From NCBI GenBank assembly GCA_027033875.1, contig JALVKK010000210.1:1-27068 (forward strand): 27,068 nt of DNA, given 5' to 3'. Below the pieces are notes generated by a model. The model searched no databases. It was not told the DNA's origin and was given only the letters and a program-made list of their open reading frames with translations. Shown here piece by piece: positions 17,577 to 25,450 of the stretch (position 1 is the stretch's first letter; each line of letters starts with the position of its first letter). Made by a program: the position numbers and the translations under genes. Source of the DNA: Flavobacteriales bacterium (GTDB lineage Bacteria > Bacteroidota > Bacteroidia > Flavobacteriales > Flavobacteriaceae).

Positions 17577-19949
17577 TTAAAAAATCCCCTTTTTCTCTTT
17601 TTTCGGGCTGTCGTCTTCAATATCTTTTTTCGTTTTTCGCGTTGTTTTTCCTTTGCTGAAACGATAGTTCAATCGGAATACCACGACATTTTTTAGCAAA
17701 TGAATGTCATATTGGGTTAAACTTTCGTATTGCAAAGTTTGGGTGTATTCTTCTTGCACATAATTCACACCGAAATCTACCGGTAACATATAGAGCAACA
17801 TCAGATTGAGTTTGCGTTTGAAAAAGGATTTTTGAACGAGAAAACCTAAAAAATCATTATTCCACTTGTGATATCCTTGCGGACTGATATATTTGTTCAT
17901 ACCGCGCTGGTAGATAAATCCCGACGTAAGTCCTTTGGGTTGGTTGACATAAACCAAGTTGCTTTCCAAATTGTAATCATTAAAAGCATTGGTGTCATTT
18001 TGATATTTGATGCTGCTGTGATAGACATCAAAATTGGTTTGCCAAAAAATTTGTTTGCTAAATGGTACCGCTACATTTCCTTTAACACCATAATGTCGGT
18101 AACGACCAATGTTTTCATAGGTTTGTTCTATGATACCATCGTTGCGTAAACGGGCAATTTCACCGATATAATTGTTTGAGAAATGATAATATGGCTCTGC
18201 AAACAAACTACCACCGAAAAAGTCAAAACGCAAGCCCAATTTGTGTGTAACCGCCGGCGCCAATGCAGGATTGCCTTTACGAACGGTCTGCGGATTGATA
18301 TATACGGGATTAGGATTGGCTTGTGATAAACCGGGATAATCACTTTCGGTGCGGTATTTTAATTTGATGCCTATATTTTTAGACAGTTTATGCTTAACAT
18401 CCAAATATGGTTGGTAAATCATATAAGTAGTTTTGGTGCCAAAAATTTCCGGTTGACTGATTTCGCCGGCTATACCGGCTTTGAGTGACCAATCTTTATT
18501 AAATTTGTAGCCGTAGTAAGCAAAAAGTTTGTGTCGCATATCGGTCAATTCAAAACCGGGTGCATTCGTTTGGTTGCTGGTGATGATCGTTAAATCATTG
18601 GCACTTTTTTGCCGGTAAAAGCCGTAGCCGGTTTGAAGAGAACTGTGTTCATTCAGTTGACGAGTGTATTCGGTATTAAATTTAAAACTGTTTTTAGTAT
18701 CAGAAGATTGTTCGCACCTGAATAAAATATTATTTGTTAAAAAACGATTGTCTCTGCTTCCTTCGTAATGGGATAAACTTGCATCTATACGCAATTCGTT
18801 TTGTTCATTGAATTTTCCGATATAAAAAACCGATTGATAATTGGATTTTGAATTGCCATTCAATATATCTTGAAGTTGATATTGCATATCCGGACTTGAA
18901 GGGTGTGTTTCTATGACATCATACTGCAGGTTGGTTTGGTCTTTTTGATTGAAAAGATTACCAAATCCCGATTCAAAACTCAAAGTATGTCGCGGATTGA
19001 GATAATAGTCTATACCCAAAGTCAGCCGGTCTCCTAACATTTGTTTGAGGATATTATTGGTGTTGCCATTCAATTTTTTAATCGTGCTGCCGTCTTGGTA
19101 TTTGTAAACTGTGGTAGTAGGAAAATTAAAGTCATTACTGTAGAGATTGTATTGCGTATAAATATTGATTTTGTTGTAGGTATAGGTCAGTCCGCCGTAA
19201 GTATAACTCATCGGCATCAAGTGGGATTTATCGGCAACATCGGTATCCCAAACACTTTGTGAGGAAAGGTTGAGTTCCAGTCCGGTATAGTTTTTCTTTA
19301 AAATAACATTGATGACCGCCGTATAACCATCCAAAGCATATTTGCCGGAAGGGTCGCGGATAATTTCTACTTTTTTGAGCCTATCGGGGTTCAGGTTTTG
19401 GATATAATCGGGGTCTTTTTCCAAGCCATCGACTAAGATTTTGATATTGGTTTGTCCATCTACTTTGATTTGATTGTTGTAGCGGTCATAACTGACGCCT
19501 TGTATTTTGTCAAGAACATCATTGGTATTGGCGGCAGCCACTTTCATTTTTCTAGACACGATAAATACATCTTTATCTACTTTAAAGGCTTTGTTTTTGG
19601 TTTTGATTTCAACCGATTTTAACAGGTTTTTATCAGGCGAAAGTTTGTAAGTGCCTAAAAATTGGTTGTTTTGCCGGATAATAACCGGCATACTTTTCTT
19701 TTGATACCCGATATAGTCTAAAACCATTTGATATTTGCCCGGTTTCATACCTATTTCAAAATAGCCTTTATGGTCGGTGGCAGTGCCGGTAACCAATTCT
19801 TTTTGGTCATTAAAAAATCCTACTGCGCATGATTCCAATCCTTGATTTGAAACAGAATCCAAAACTTGCCCTGAAATATATATTTCCTGTTGCGCCTGTG
19901 TCCGGTGCATAGCAACAAATAAAAGTGTAATAGCGAGAATTTTTTGCAT
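17577..19949 (-). CDS. TonB-receptor-like outer-membrane beta-barrel protein
   Basis: A 790-residue outer-membrane protein with signal peptide (1-19, cut near TQA-QQ), a carboxypeptidase-regulatory-like beta domain (about 22-105, ISGQVLDSVSNQGLESCAV ... GYFEIGMKPGKY), a plug-like domain (about 120-225, including IKILVDGLEKDP and IEVIRDPSGKYA-like KVEIIRDPSGKY), and a large barrel rich in alternating aromatic and polar strands. It resembles the 'outer membrane beta-barrel family' (OMP_b-brl_3) relatives of TonB-dependent receptors. It lacks an obvious TonB box and has no SusD neighbour. After the final strand (VVVFRLNYRFSKGK) comes a Lys-rich tail of some 25 residues, common in this family. 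It is divergent from the GloVer-repeat T9SS gene. A TAnnTTTG-like box (TATTTTTG, 20085-20078) lies in the shared 145-base gap. The ligand is unknown. Confidence 0.85.
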   Translation of the reverse strand: MQKILAITLLFVAMHRTQAQQEIYISGQVLDSVSNQGLESCAVGFFNDQKELVTGTATDHKGYFEIGMKPGKYQMVLDYIGYQKKSMPVIIRQNNQFLGTYKLSPDKNLLKSVEIKTKNKAFKVDKDVFIVSRKMKVAAANTNDVLDKIQGVSYDRYNNQIKVDGQTNIKILVDGLEKDPDYIQNLNPDRLKKVEIIRDPSGKYALDGYTAVINVILKKNYTGLELNLSSQSVWDTDVADKSHLMPMSYTYGGLTYTYNKINIYTQYNLYSNDFNFPTTTVYKYQDGSTIKKLNGNTNNILKQMLGDRLTLGIDYYLNPRHTLSFESGFGNLFNQKDQTNLQYDVIETHPSSPDMQYQLQDILNGNSKSNYQSVFYIGKFNEQNELRIDASLSHYEGSRDNRFLTNNILFRCEQSSDTKNSFKFNTEYTRQLNEHSSLQTGYGFYRQKSANDLTIITSNQTNAPGFELTDMRHKLFAYYGYKFNKDWSLKAGIAGEISQPEIFGTKTTYMIYQPYLDVKHKLSKNIGIKLKYRTESDYPGLSQANPNPVYINPQTVRKGNPALAPAVTHKLGLRFDFFGGSLFAEPYYHFSNNYIGEIARLRNDGIIEQTYENIGRYRHYGVKGNVAVPFSKQIFWQTNFDVYHSSIKYQNDTNAFNDYNLESNLVYVNQPKGLTSGFIYQRGMNKYISPQGYHKWNNDFLGFLVQKSFFKRKLNLMLLYMLPVDFGVNYVQEEYTQTLQYESLTQYDIHLLKNVVVFRLNYRFSKGKTTRKTKKDIEDDSPKKEKKGIF

Positions 19950-20094
19950 AAGTAGTTTTTTGATTAATATTTAAAAGACGCCTATGAATAACAAATGTTA
20001 CAATAGAAAGAGATAAAATATTGATAAAATTTTGTGATGATAAATTTTTAATTAGCAAACATTTTTTGTAATTTTATCAAAAATATTGTTTTTT

Positions 20095-22425
20095 ATGAAA
20101 AAGTTTATCCTGTTTTTCAGCATTTTATTCGCCGGTTATAACATTTCAGCACAAATTCCGGATTTACTGGGTTCTTACGGTTTTGACGGATCAACCGGCG
20201 ACGGTTATTTATATACCATTATCAATGGACAATTCAGCCCGTATTATAATTTTACGGCAACAGAAAATCCGGGAAAATATCCGCTTTACGGTATGGTAAC
20301 CGGTGATGATGATACATATTACGGTTTACTCTTGCAAAATAATTTGGTGCCGTCGGGGGCTATATTCAAATTTACCCGATCTACCGATACTTTTCAAGTA
20401 ATTTACCAATTTACCGGCATAGCAACTGTCAAACCCAATAGTCCCTTGGTAATGATGAACAATAAATTATATGGTATTGCCACAAATCCCGATGAAAATC
20501 AAGATGAATCAATTATTTATGCTTATGATTTGACAACGGGACAATTTGATATTTTATATCAAGATAGTCAATTATTCAATCATCCCAATATCGGATTAAC
20601 AGGTAACAACAATCATTTATACGGAATTACTCGTGCTACCTTATTTGATTTTAATACTGATAACAATACGCTTAATATTCTACACCATTTTACACACCAC
20701 CAAGAATTGTATTTGTATAATAGTTATTTATATAACATACCGGTTTTACATAACGGAAAAATATATGGTGCCATTGCTTCAAAACCTCAAGCACAGAATA
20801 ATAATGATTACGGTATATTGTTTGAATATAACTTGAATACACAATCTGTCAATATCTTATATCATTTTACAGGCGGTTATCCTTCAGGGCAACAAGTCAT
20901 TTACAATAACAAAATATACGGTGTTAAGGAAGAAAATGCTACCTTATATGTTTATGATTTAAGTAATCAAACTTATCAATATTTATATACTTTTAATCAG
21001 GGACAACCTGTTGTAGGCAAACCGGGAGGCGGAGGTATTTCATTAACAGGTAATTACTTAACCGGATTTGCCGGCAACTCATTATTTGCTTATGATTTGG
21101 TGTCAAATAGTGTCAGCGAATTGTATAATTATAATATTGGTTACAGACCTTATAACAATATTATAACCTCTACAAATAACAGTGAGTTATTAGGCATAGC
21201 TTACAACGGCGGGACATACAAGTTCGGTGAAATATTCTCTTATGATTTTCAAAACACTACCTATTTGACGCTTAAAAATTTGAATGCAACCCCATACGGT
21301 TCGATGCCTTACGGGCAGTTAACCCAATTGAATGGTAAAATATACGGCTTAACCAAAAAAGGTGGCAACCATGGTTTCGGCACCATTTACGAATTGGATC
21401 ACGGTAATATGACGGTTTTATACAATTTTAATAGTTACCATTATTTTGGCAAATTGTTGATTGACCAAAACAAAATAATTTTTTTAGAAAACAACAGTTT
21501 AATAGGTATAGATTTGACGACACATCAAGTTGATACGCTGAATTCTTATGCTGTAAATATAGCGCCTGATGTCAGACTAATGAAAGCCTCTAATGGCTAT
21601 TATTATACTTTGAACGAAATGAAGTTTATAAGAATCAATCCGACGGATTATACCTTGGAAGAACTAACAGACGAATCTACCGGAATAATAGGGCTTAATA
21701 GTGAATTAAGCGAGCTAGATGGTAAACTCTATGGTTTTTCTAATTGTGCTTGTTTATGTTGGCCTCCGGAAAGAGGTATGTTTGCTTTTGATTTATTAAC
21801 CTTACAAGTCAATCAGGCATATTCGGAAACCTATTATTCAAGCAAGACCAACTTTGATGATAGTGGCATGGAATTGTCAGAATGCAATGGCACTTTATAT
21901 GGTATTTCAAGACATTATCATGATATTTATGGGCATACCTTGGGTATATATTCTGCTTCAAATGGTTACGGGGGTTGCGTTGCTTCTTATGAACCTTCAA
22001 AAGGCAGTTTCGGACAAAAATTTTTAAACATTGGTAACGGCAACATGCTGTATATTTGGGATAATTCCATAGTGGAAATGGACACTAATCTACAAAGACA
22101 AGTTGTGTTAAATTTTCCAATGACCGAGGCATTTCAAGCTTACGGTAGTTTATCATTGCTTGATGCTGCCGGTATTGAAGAAATGTTAGCCGATAAAATA
22201 CTTGTCTATCCCAATCCGGCAAAAGATTATGTGTATATTCATAATACGTTGGGTTATAAAGCAGAAAATTATAATATCATTGACTTCCAAGGTAAACTAT
22301 TAATAGAACAGACATCTTTGTCCGGTAAGACAATTGATGTATCGAAACTTGCCAAAGGCACTTACAACATTCAAATCTATTTTGAAAATGGTTTGGTTGT
22401 TAATAAGAGAATCATTAAACAATAA
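20095..22425 (+). CDS. Secreted GloVer-repeat protein with T9SS sorting domain
   Basis: A 776-residue exported protein. The ATG at 20095 gives a standard signal peptide (MKKFILFFSILFAGYNISAQ); a TTG at 20086 adds only three residues and is unlikely. The body is made of Kelch/propeller-like repeats of the 'GloVer' type: a segment of the form L-NGKIYGLTKKGG-----GTIYELD----TVLYNF recurs with variants containing LYGI, YDLxxxxxxxLY and similar pieces from about residue 60 to 600. These usually fold as beta-propeller blades. The last ~75 residues (YPNPAKDYVYI ... LAKGTYNIQI ... RIIKQ) are a T9SS type A sorting domain, so the protein is probably secreted or surface-attached. There is a Cys-rich spot (NCACLCWPP) near residue 550. 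No catalytic motif was recognised; a binding or adhesin role is inference only. Confidence 0.82.
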   Translation: MKKFILFFSILFAGYNISAQIPDLLGSYGFDGSTGDGYLYTIINGQFSPYYNFTATENPGKYPLYGMVTGDDDTYYGLLLQNNLVPSGAIFKFTRSTDTFQVIYQFTGIATVKPNSPLVMMNNKLYGIATNPDENQDESIIYAYDLTTGQFDILYQDSQLFNHPNIGLTGNNNHLYGITRATLFDFNTDNNTLNILHHFTHHQELYLYNSYLYNIPVLHNGKIYGAIASKPQAQNNNDYGILFEYNLNTQSVNILYHFTGGYPSGQQVIYNNKIYGVKEENATLYVYDLSNQTYQYLYTFNQGQPVVGKPGGGGISLTGNYLTGFAGNSLFAYDLVSNSVSELYNYNIGYRPYNNIITSTNNSELLGIAYNGGTYKFGEIFSYDFQNTTYLTLKNLNATPYGSMPYGQLTQLNGKIYGLTKKGGNHGFGTIYELDHGNMTVLYNFNSYHYFGKLLIDQNKIIFLENNSLIGIDLTTHQVDTLNSYAVNIAPDVRLMKASNGYYYTLNEMKFIRINPTDYTLEELTDESTGIIGLNSELSELDGKLYGFSNCACLCWPPERGMFAFDLLTLQVNQAYSETYYSSKTNFDDSGMELSECNGTLYGISRHYHDIYGHTLGIYSASNGYGGCVASYEPSKGSFGQKFLNIGNGNMLYIWDNSIVEMDTNLQRQVVLNFPMTEAFQAYGSLSLLDAAGIEEMLADKILVYPNPAKDYVYIHNTLGYKAENYNIIDFQGKLLIEQTSLSGKTIDVSKLAKGTYNIQIYFENGLVVNKRIIKQ

Positions 22426-22444
22426 TTTCGGACAAATAAAAATC

Positions 22445-22660
22445 TTAAAAACTATACCGCAATCTAAAAGTAAGGCTATTTCTCTGACGTATATTCGGGA
22501 TGTCAGCAAAGAAGGATTGGGCAAAAATGTCCATATCCCAGTTGTTGGCAATGCTGTATTGAAGCTGTGGTATCAGCCCCGCTACTGCTAACTTGTAGTT
22601 AGTGGTGCGTAAACTATCCAAGAAACCACTCCGTCTGGCTCTCTTGCCCCCGACGGCACA
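22445..22660 (-). pseudogene. 3' fragment of an outer-membrane beta-barrel gene
   Basis: Reading the minus strand from a TGA at 22663 to a TAA at 22445 gives 71 open codons with no good start. The product has the amphipathic strand pattern and terminal aromatic residue of outer-membrane barrels (TTNYKLAVAGLIPQLQYSI, NNWDMDIFAQSFF, ending SLTFRLRYSF). It is convergent with the T9SS gene that ends at 22425. The rest of the gene is absent from the window: upstream sequence is unrelated and carries a terminator. It looks like the leftover end of a deleted or replaced gene. The family could not be named; it is not an obvious copy of the end of the 790-residue barrel protein at 17577-19949. Confidence 0.6.
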
Positions 22661-22671
22661 TCAATAACCCA

Positions 22672-22702
22672 TAAAAAAGCCACGCAAAAAAGTGGCATTT
22701 TT
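22672..22702 (-). terminator. Hairpin terminator downstream of a tiny minus-strand frame
   Basis: GCCAC (22679-22683) and GTGGC (22692-22696) form a 5-bp stem with an 8-nt loop. On the minus strand it is followed by six T's; on the plus strand by ATTTTT. It starts 12 bases after the stop of the small frame at 22708. Confidence 0.6.
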
Positions 22703-22707
22703 AAGTT

Positions 22708-22776
22708 TTATAACTTTGCTTTGCCATCTAATAAATCTTTTATACGTTTTTTGGTATGGGCGTTTTTCATCATCAT
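22708..22776 (-). CDS. Possible 22-residue basic peptide
   Basis: A short frame beginning with three consecutive Met codons (ATG at 22776, 22773, 22770) encodes a Lys-rich peptide (MMMKNAHTKKRIKDLLDGKAKL). A hairpin with a T-tail lies directly after it, which is the only reason to take it seriously. No promoter box or ribosome site was recognised. It could equally be the last codons of a decayed gene: in frame, a stop codon lies 11 codons upstream of the first Met. Low confidence. Confidence 0.2.
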   Translation of the reverse strand: MMMKNAHTKKRIKDLLDGKAKL

Positions 22777-22798
22777 CAAGTTGGTTGTCAGATATTAT

Positions 22799-22830
22799 CC
22801 GTTGCTAACGGTTAAAAACGGTTATATAAC
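22799..22830. repeat. Cluster of short palindromes in the accessory patch
   Basis: CCGTTGCTAACGG (22799-22811, 5-bp arms) is followed by the direct repeat AACGGTT (22807 and again 22818) and the perfect palindrome GTTATATAAC (22821-22830). The rest of the 22831-23138 stretch shows no gene I can recognise, apart from TCCGT...ACGGA arms near 22980-23003 and a promoter-like box at 23047. Possibly a recombination or attachment scar; the function is not known. Confidence 0.35.
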
Positions 22831-23046
22831 TTGCACTACTGTTTTTATTGCTATTTTGAAATAATAATTTTAAAGGTTTTTGTAAAAAATTACAAAGATT
22901 ATAAAATAAAATCTTACTTCAAACAGTCCGAAAAAAAAGCTTACAGTTTGCGGTCATTACCACCGCCCTACGAAAGTTTTCCGTAAAATTTGAGTGGAAC
23001 GGACAGCAATCAAAATGGAAAAAGTTTATGATTATAAAAATTTCAC

Positions 23047-23054
23047 TAAATTTG
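23047..23054 (+). promoter_or_regulatory. -7 box before the toxin-antitoxin locus
   Basis: TAAATTTG matches TAnnTTTG exactly, 85 bases before the antitoxin ATG at 23139. No correctly spaced -33 TTG was found. Confidence 0.4.
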
Positions 23055-23138
23055 TAGTATCAAGTAAGTGTGTTGTAATGAAAAAATGAAACAATGTATC
23101 AATCTTGACAAAGTTTTTTTGAAAAATTACATAAAAAT

Positions 23139-23370
23139 ATGAATGATACAATTCAAATAAAGAATAATTTAATTTCAAGAATTAAAAATTCAAAGGATTT
23201 GAATTTTTTAAAGGCGTTGCAGACTATTTTTGATAGGCTGGAAGAATATCAGCTCAATGATGCACAAAAAAAAATCGATAGAGATCAGTCGTGATGAAAT
23301 AAGTGCAGGAAATTATATTGATAATTTAACAGCAATATCTGATATAAAAGAATGGCTAAAAAAGAAATAA
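23139..23370 (+). pseudogene. Antitoxin of a RelE/ParE-type module, split by a 9-A run
   Basis: From ATG 23139 the frame runs to TGA at 23294 (51 codons; N-terminus MNDTIQIKNNLISRIKNSKD). Nine A's at 23266-23274 mark the break: reading as if one A were absent continues without a stop to TAA 23370, giving a 76-residue protein ending in ISDIKEWLKKK. The joined product has the size, charge and position of small Bacteroidota antitoxins, and its end overlaps the toxin start (23352) by 19 bases, the normal coupled arrangement. The downstream frame also has its own ATGs (23257, 23260), so a 37-residue C-terminal piece could be made separately. Alternatives are a sequencing error in the homopolymer, a real inactivating mutation, or transcriptional slippage that restores the frame. 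The antitoxin family name was not recognised with certainty. Confidence 0.6.
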
Positions 23371-23588
23371 TTTGGTCCAAAAGAGCTGTTTCTGAATTAA
23401 AAAGTATTCTTGAGTTTTACAACAAACGAAACGGTAATACAAATTACAGTTTAACGCTAGTAAATGAAATTGAAGATTTGTTAAATACTCTTTCAAAGAG
23501 TGAATATATCGGTCGATTGACTTCAAATAAGAAAACAAGAGTGATTGTAATGAAAATTTATTTGATTTTTTATGAGATAAATAGTTGA
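23352..23588 (+). CDS. RelE/ParE superfamily toxin, possibly truncated
   Basis: A 78-residue protein with the RelE/ParE fold pattern: beta strand KEIIWSKRAVSELKSILEFYN, then a helix with LVNEIEDLLNTLSKS, then strands GRLTSNKKTRVIVMK and YLIFYEI. Full members normally add about 12-20 residues ending in a WD-x-RQNP-type motif carrying active residues; here a TGA at 23586 stops the frame right after YEINS. From 23581, one frame over, the DNA encodes IVEKNYKIIYWIEDNYIK, which resembles the C-terminal strands of a ParE toxin and runs into the end of murI. The gene may therefore be frameshifted or a join of two toxin genes, and is likely inactive. Relatives cleave mRNA on ribosomes (RelE) or poison gyrase (ParE); which applies cannot be told. 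Confidence 0.65.
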   Translation: MAKKEIIWSKRAVSELKSILEFYNKRNGNTNYSLTLVNEIEDLLNTLSKSEYIGRLTSNKKTRVIVMKIYLIFYEINS

Positions 23589-23629
23589 GAAAAATTATAA
23601 AATCATTTATTGGATAGAAGATAATTATA

Positions 23630-24418
23630 TCAAAAATCATGCATTTGTATCACCGAATCGGGATATTGTTGCAGTATAACTTGCAGCGCCTTAATACTTT
23701 TATTGGCATAAAATATATGATTTGCTTTTTGATTTGCGGGCGCTAACAAATCGAATTCCGTCAAAATACGTTTGGCTTGACGGGCTATCGGTAAAGCAGG
23801 GTCAATTATACGAACCTTATCACCGAGTATTTGTTGCATCTGCGGTATCAAAAACGGATAATGTGTGCAACCTAAAACCAATTGGTCGATATTTTTGGCT
23901 AACATCGGTTGCAAATATTGGTTTAGCAAGCTGTAAGTTTCCGGTTGTTCCATCGCAACATTTTCAACTATTTCAACCAAACCTTTTCCATACTTCCCGA
24001 CTATTTCGACATCTTGTGTCGGGATAATTTGTTTGAGTTCTTCGAGCATGGTACTTTGCAATGTCGCTTTGGTTGCCAACAAACCGATGACTTTTGTTTT
24101 GCTTTGCAATCCGGCAGGTTTGATAGCCGGTTGAATGCGAATAAAAGGTATTTTATACTTTTGGCGCAAATGCGGTATGGCATTTGTAGAAGCGGAATTA
24201 CAAGCTACAATAATCAATTTGACATTCCGGTTGAGTAAAAATTCCGAATTTTTTTCGCTAAGTGCAATAATTTCATCTTTGGATTTTTCGCCGTAAGGTG
24301 CGTTAAGATTATCTGCCAAATATATAGTGTGTTCATTTGGTAAGACTTGTTTGACCGCTTGCCAAATACTCAAACCGCCTACTCCCGAATCAAATAATCC
24401 TATGGCTTGCGTATTCAT
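23630..24418 (-). CDS. murI: Glutamate racemase
   Basis: A 262-residue cofactor-independent racemase making D-glutamate for peptidoglycan stems. Motifs: GLFDSGVGGLS with Asp10/Ser11, LADNLNAPYGEKS, catalytic Cys73 in VACNSAST and catalytic Cys184 with His186 in LGCTHYPF. The length is typical. It is the last gene of the yggS-PASTA-rluD-murI cluster, beginning 3 bases after the rluD stop. The final codons overlap, antisense, the ParE-like tail downstream of the toxin gene, but the enzyme itself looks complete (ending SVIQMHDF). It is presumably essential. Confidence 0.95.
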   Translation of the reverse strand: MNTQAIGLFDSGVGGLSIWQAVKQVLPNEHTIYLADNLNAPYGEKSKDEIIALSEKNSEFLLNRNVKLIIVACNSASTNAIPHLRQKYKIPFIRIQPAIKPAGLQSKTKVIGLLATKATLQSTMLEELKQIIPTQDVEIVGKYGKGLVEIVENVAMEQPETYSLLNQYLQPMLAKNIDQLVLGCTHYPFLIPQMQQILGDKVRIIDPALPIARQAKRILTEFDLLAPANQKANHIFYANKSIKALQVILQQYPDSVIQMHDF

Positions 24419-24421
24419 TGA

Positions 24422-25450
24422 TTAAGTTTTTTTATGTTTGGCATAATGTCGCCAACGCTCTATGGCTTGTTGCATATCATCCGGAATTTTACTGTCAAAT
24501 TCCATAAATTTGCCTGTTGACGGATGCTCAAATCCCAAAGTTTTTGCGTGTAAAGCTTGACGTTGTAATATTTTAAAAGTATTTTCTACAAACTGTTTGT
24601 ATTTGGTAAATGTTGTGCCTTTCAATATCTTGTCACCACCGTACCGGGCATCGTTAAAAAGCGGATGACCTATATATTTCATATGCGCTCTGATTTGATG
24701 TGTCCGACCGGTTTTCAATTCCAATTCGACCAAGCTAACATATCCAAAACGTTCTACAACTTTATAATGCGTAATGGCGGGTTTACCGAAATCGCCTTCC
24801 GTAAAAACCATCATTTGCAAACGGTTTTTCGGATTGCGTCCCAAATTGCCTTCAATAGTCCCTTCGTCTTCTTTCAAATCGCCCCACACCAAAGCAACGT
24901 ATTTACGTTTTGAAGTTTTATCGGCAAATTGTTTAGCCAATTTTGTCAAAGCATTTTCATTTTTACCGATTACCAACAAACCGGTTGTATCTTTATCGAT
25001 ACGATGAACCAGTCCGGGACGATTATCGGCATTTTCGGGCAGATTATCAAAATGATAAATCAAAGCATTGAGCAAGGTGCCGCTGTAATTGCCATGTCCG
25101 GGGTGTACCACCATGCCGGCAGGTTTGTTGACAACGACCAAATCATCGTCTTCGTAAACAATGTCTATAGGTATATCTTCAGGCACCAACAAATTTTCGT
25201 ATGGTGCATAAGGCAGTACTATTCTGATATCGTCAAGGGGTTTGATTTTGTAATTGGACTTTACAGGTTTGCCGTTGACCAATACCCCGCCTGCTTTGGC
25301 AACATTCTGTATCCGGTTGCGGGTCAGATTTTCAATTTTATCGGTCAAATACCGGTCAATACGCACACTCCCCTGCCCTTTATCGACCTTAAAAGCAAAA
25401 TGTTCAAAGACTTGCTCTTCTTCCGGTAAGTCATTAGTTTCCAATGACAT
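24422..25450 (-). CDS. RluD-type 23S rRNA pseudouridine synthase
   Basis: A 342-residue RluA-family enzyme converting uridine to pseudouridine in RNA. An S4 RNA-binding domain occupies about residues 29-85 (RIDRYLTDKIENLTRNRIQ ... GGVLVNGKPVKSNYKIK). The catalytic domain carries VVNKPAGMVVHPG and the catalytic Asp152 in HRIDKDTTGLLVIGK, then KTGRTHQIRAHMKYIGHPL. RluD-like specificity (23S helix 69) is inferred from the S4 domain and similarity. Its start overlaps the 3' end of the PASTA gene by 17 bases, and murI follows after 3 bases, so all are in one transcript. The pairing of a PASTA protein with an RluD enzyme is common in Bacteroidota. Confidence 0.93.
   Translation of the reverse strand: MSLETNDLPEEEQVFEHFAFKVDKGQGSVRIDRYLTDKIENLTRNRIQNVAKAGGVLVNGKPVKSNYKIKPLDDIRIVLPYAPYENLLVPEDIPIDIVYEDDDLVVVNKPAGMVVHPGHGNYSGTLLNALIYHFDNLPENADNRPGLVHRIDKDTTGLLVIGKNENALTKLAKQFADKTSKRKYVALVWGDLKEDEGTIEGNLGRNPKNRLQMMVFTEGDFGKPAITHYKVVERFGYVSLVELELKTGRTHQIRAHMKYIGHPLFNDARYGGDKILKGTTFTKYKQFVENTFKILQRQALHAKTLGFEHPSTGKFMEFDSKIPDDMQQAIERWRHYAKHKKT

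Noticed and set aside
20086..20094. TTG start for the GloVer-repeat protein
   Set aside because: It adds just three residues to a signal peptide that already starts properly with MKK at the ATG 20095.
22799..22830. Integron attC-like site
   Set aside because: The palindromes contain AAC and GTT, but no RYYYAAC/GTTRRRY pair in the required arrangement, and no integrase gene is present.
24929..25429. Open frame of 166 codons on the plus strand, antisense to rluD
   Set aside because: It lies wholly opposite a well-supported enzyme gene and its product has no recognisable family pattern, so it is a shadow of rluD codon use.
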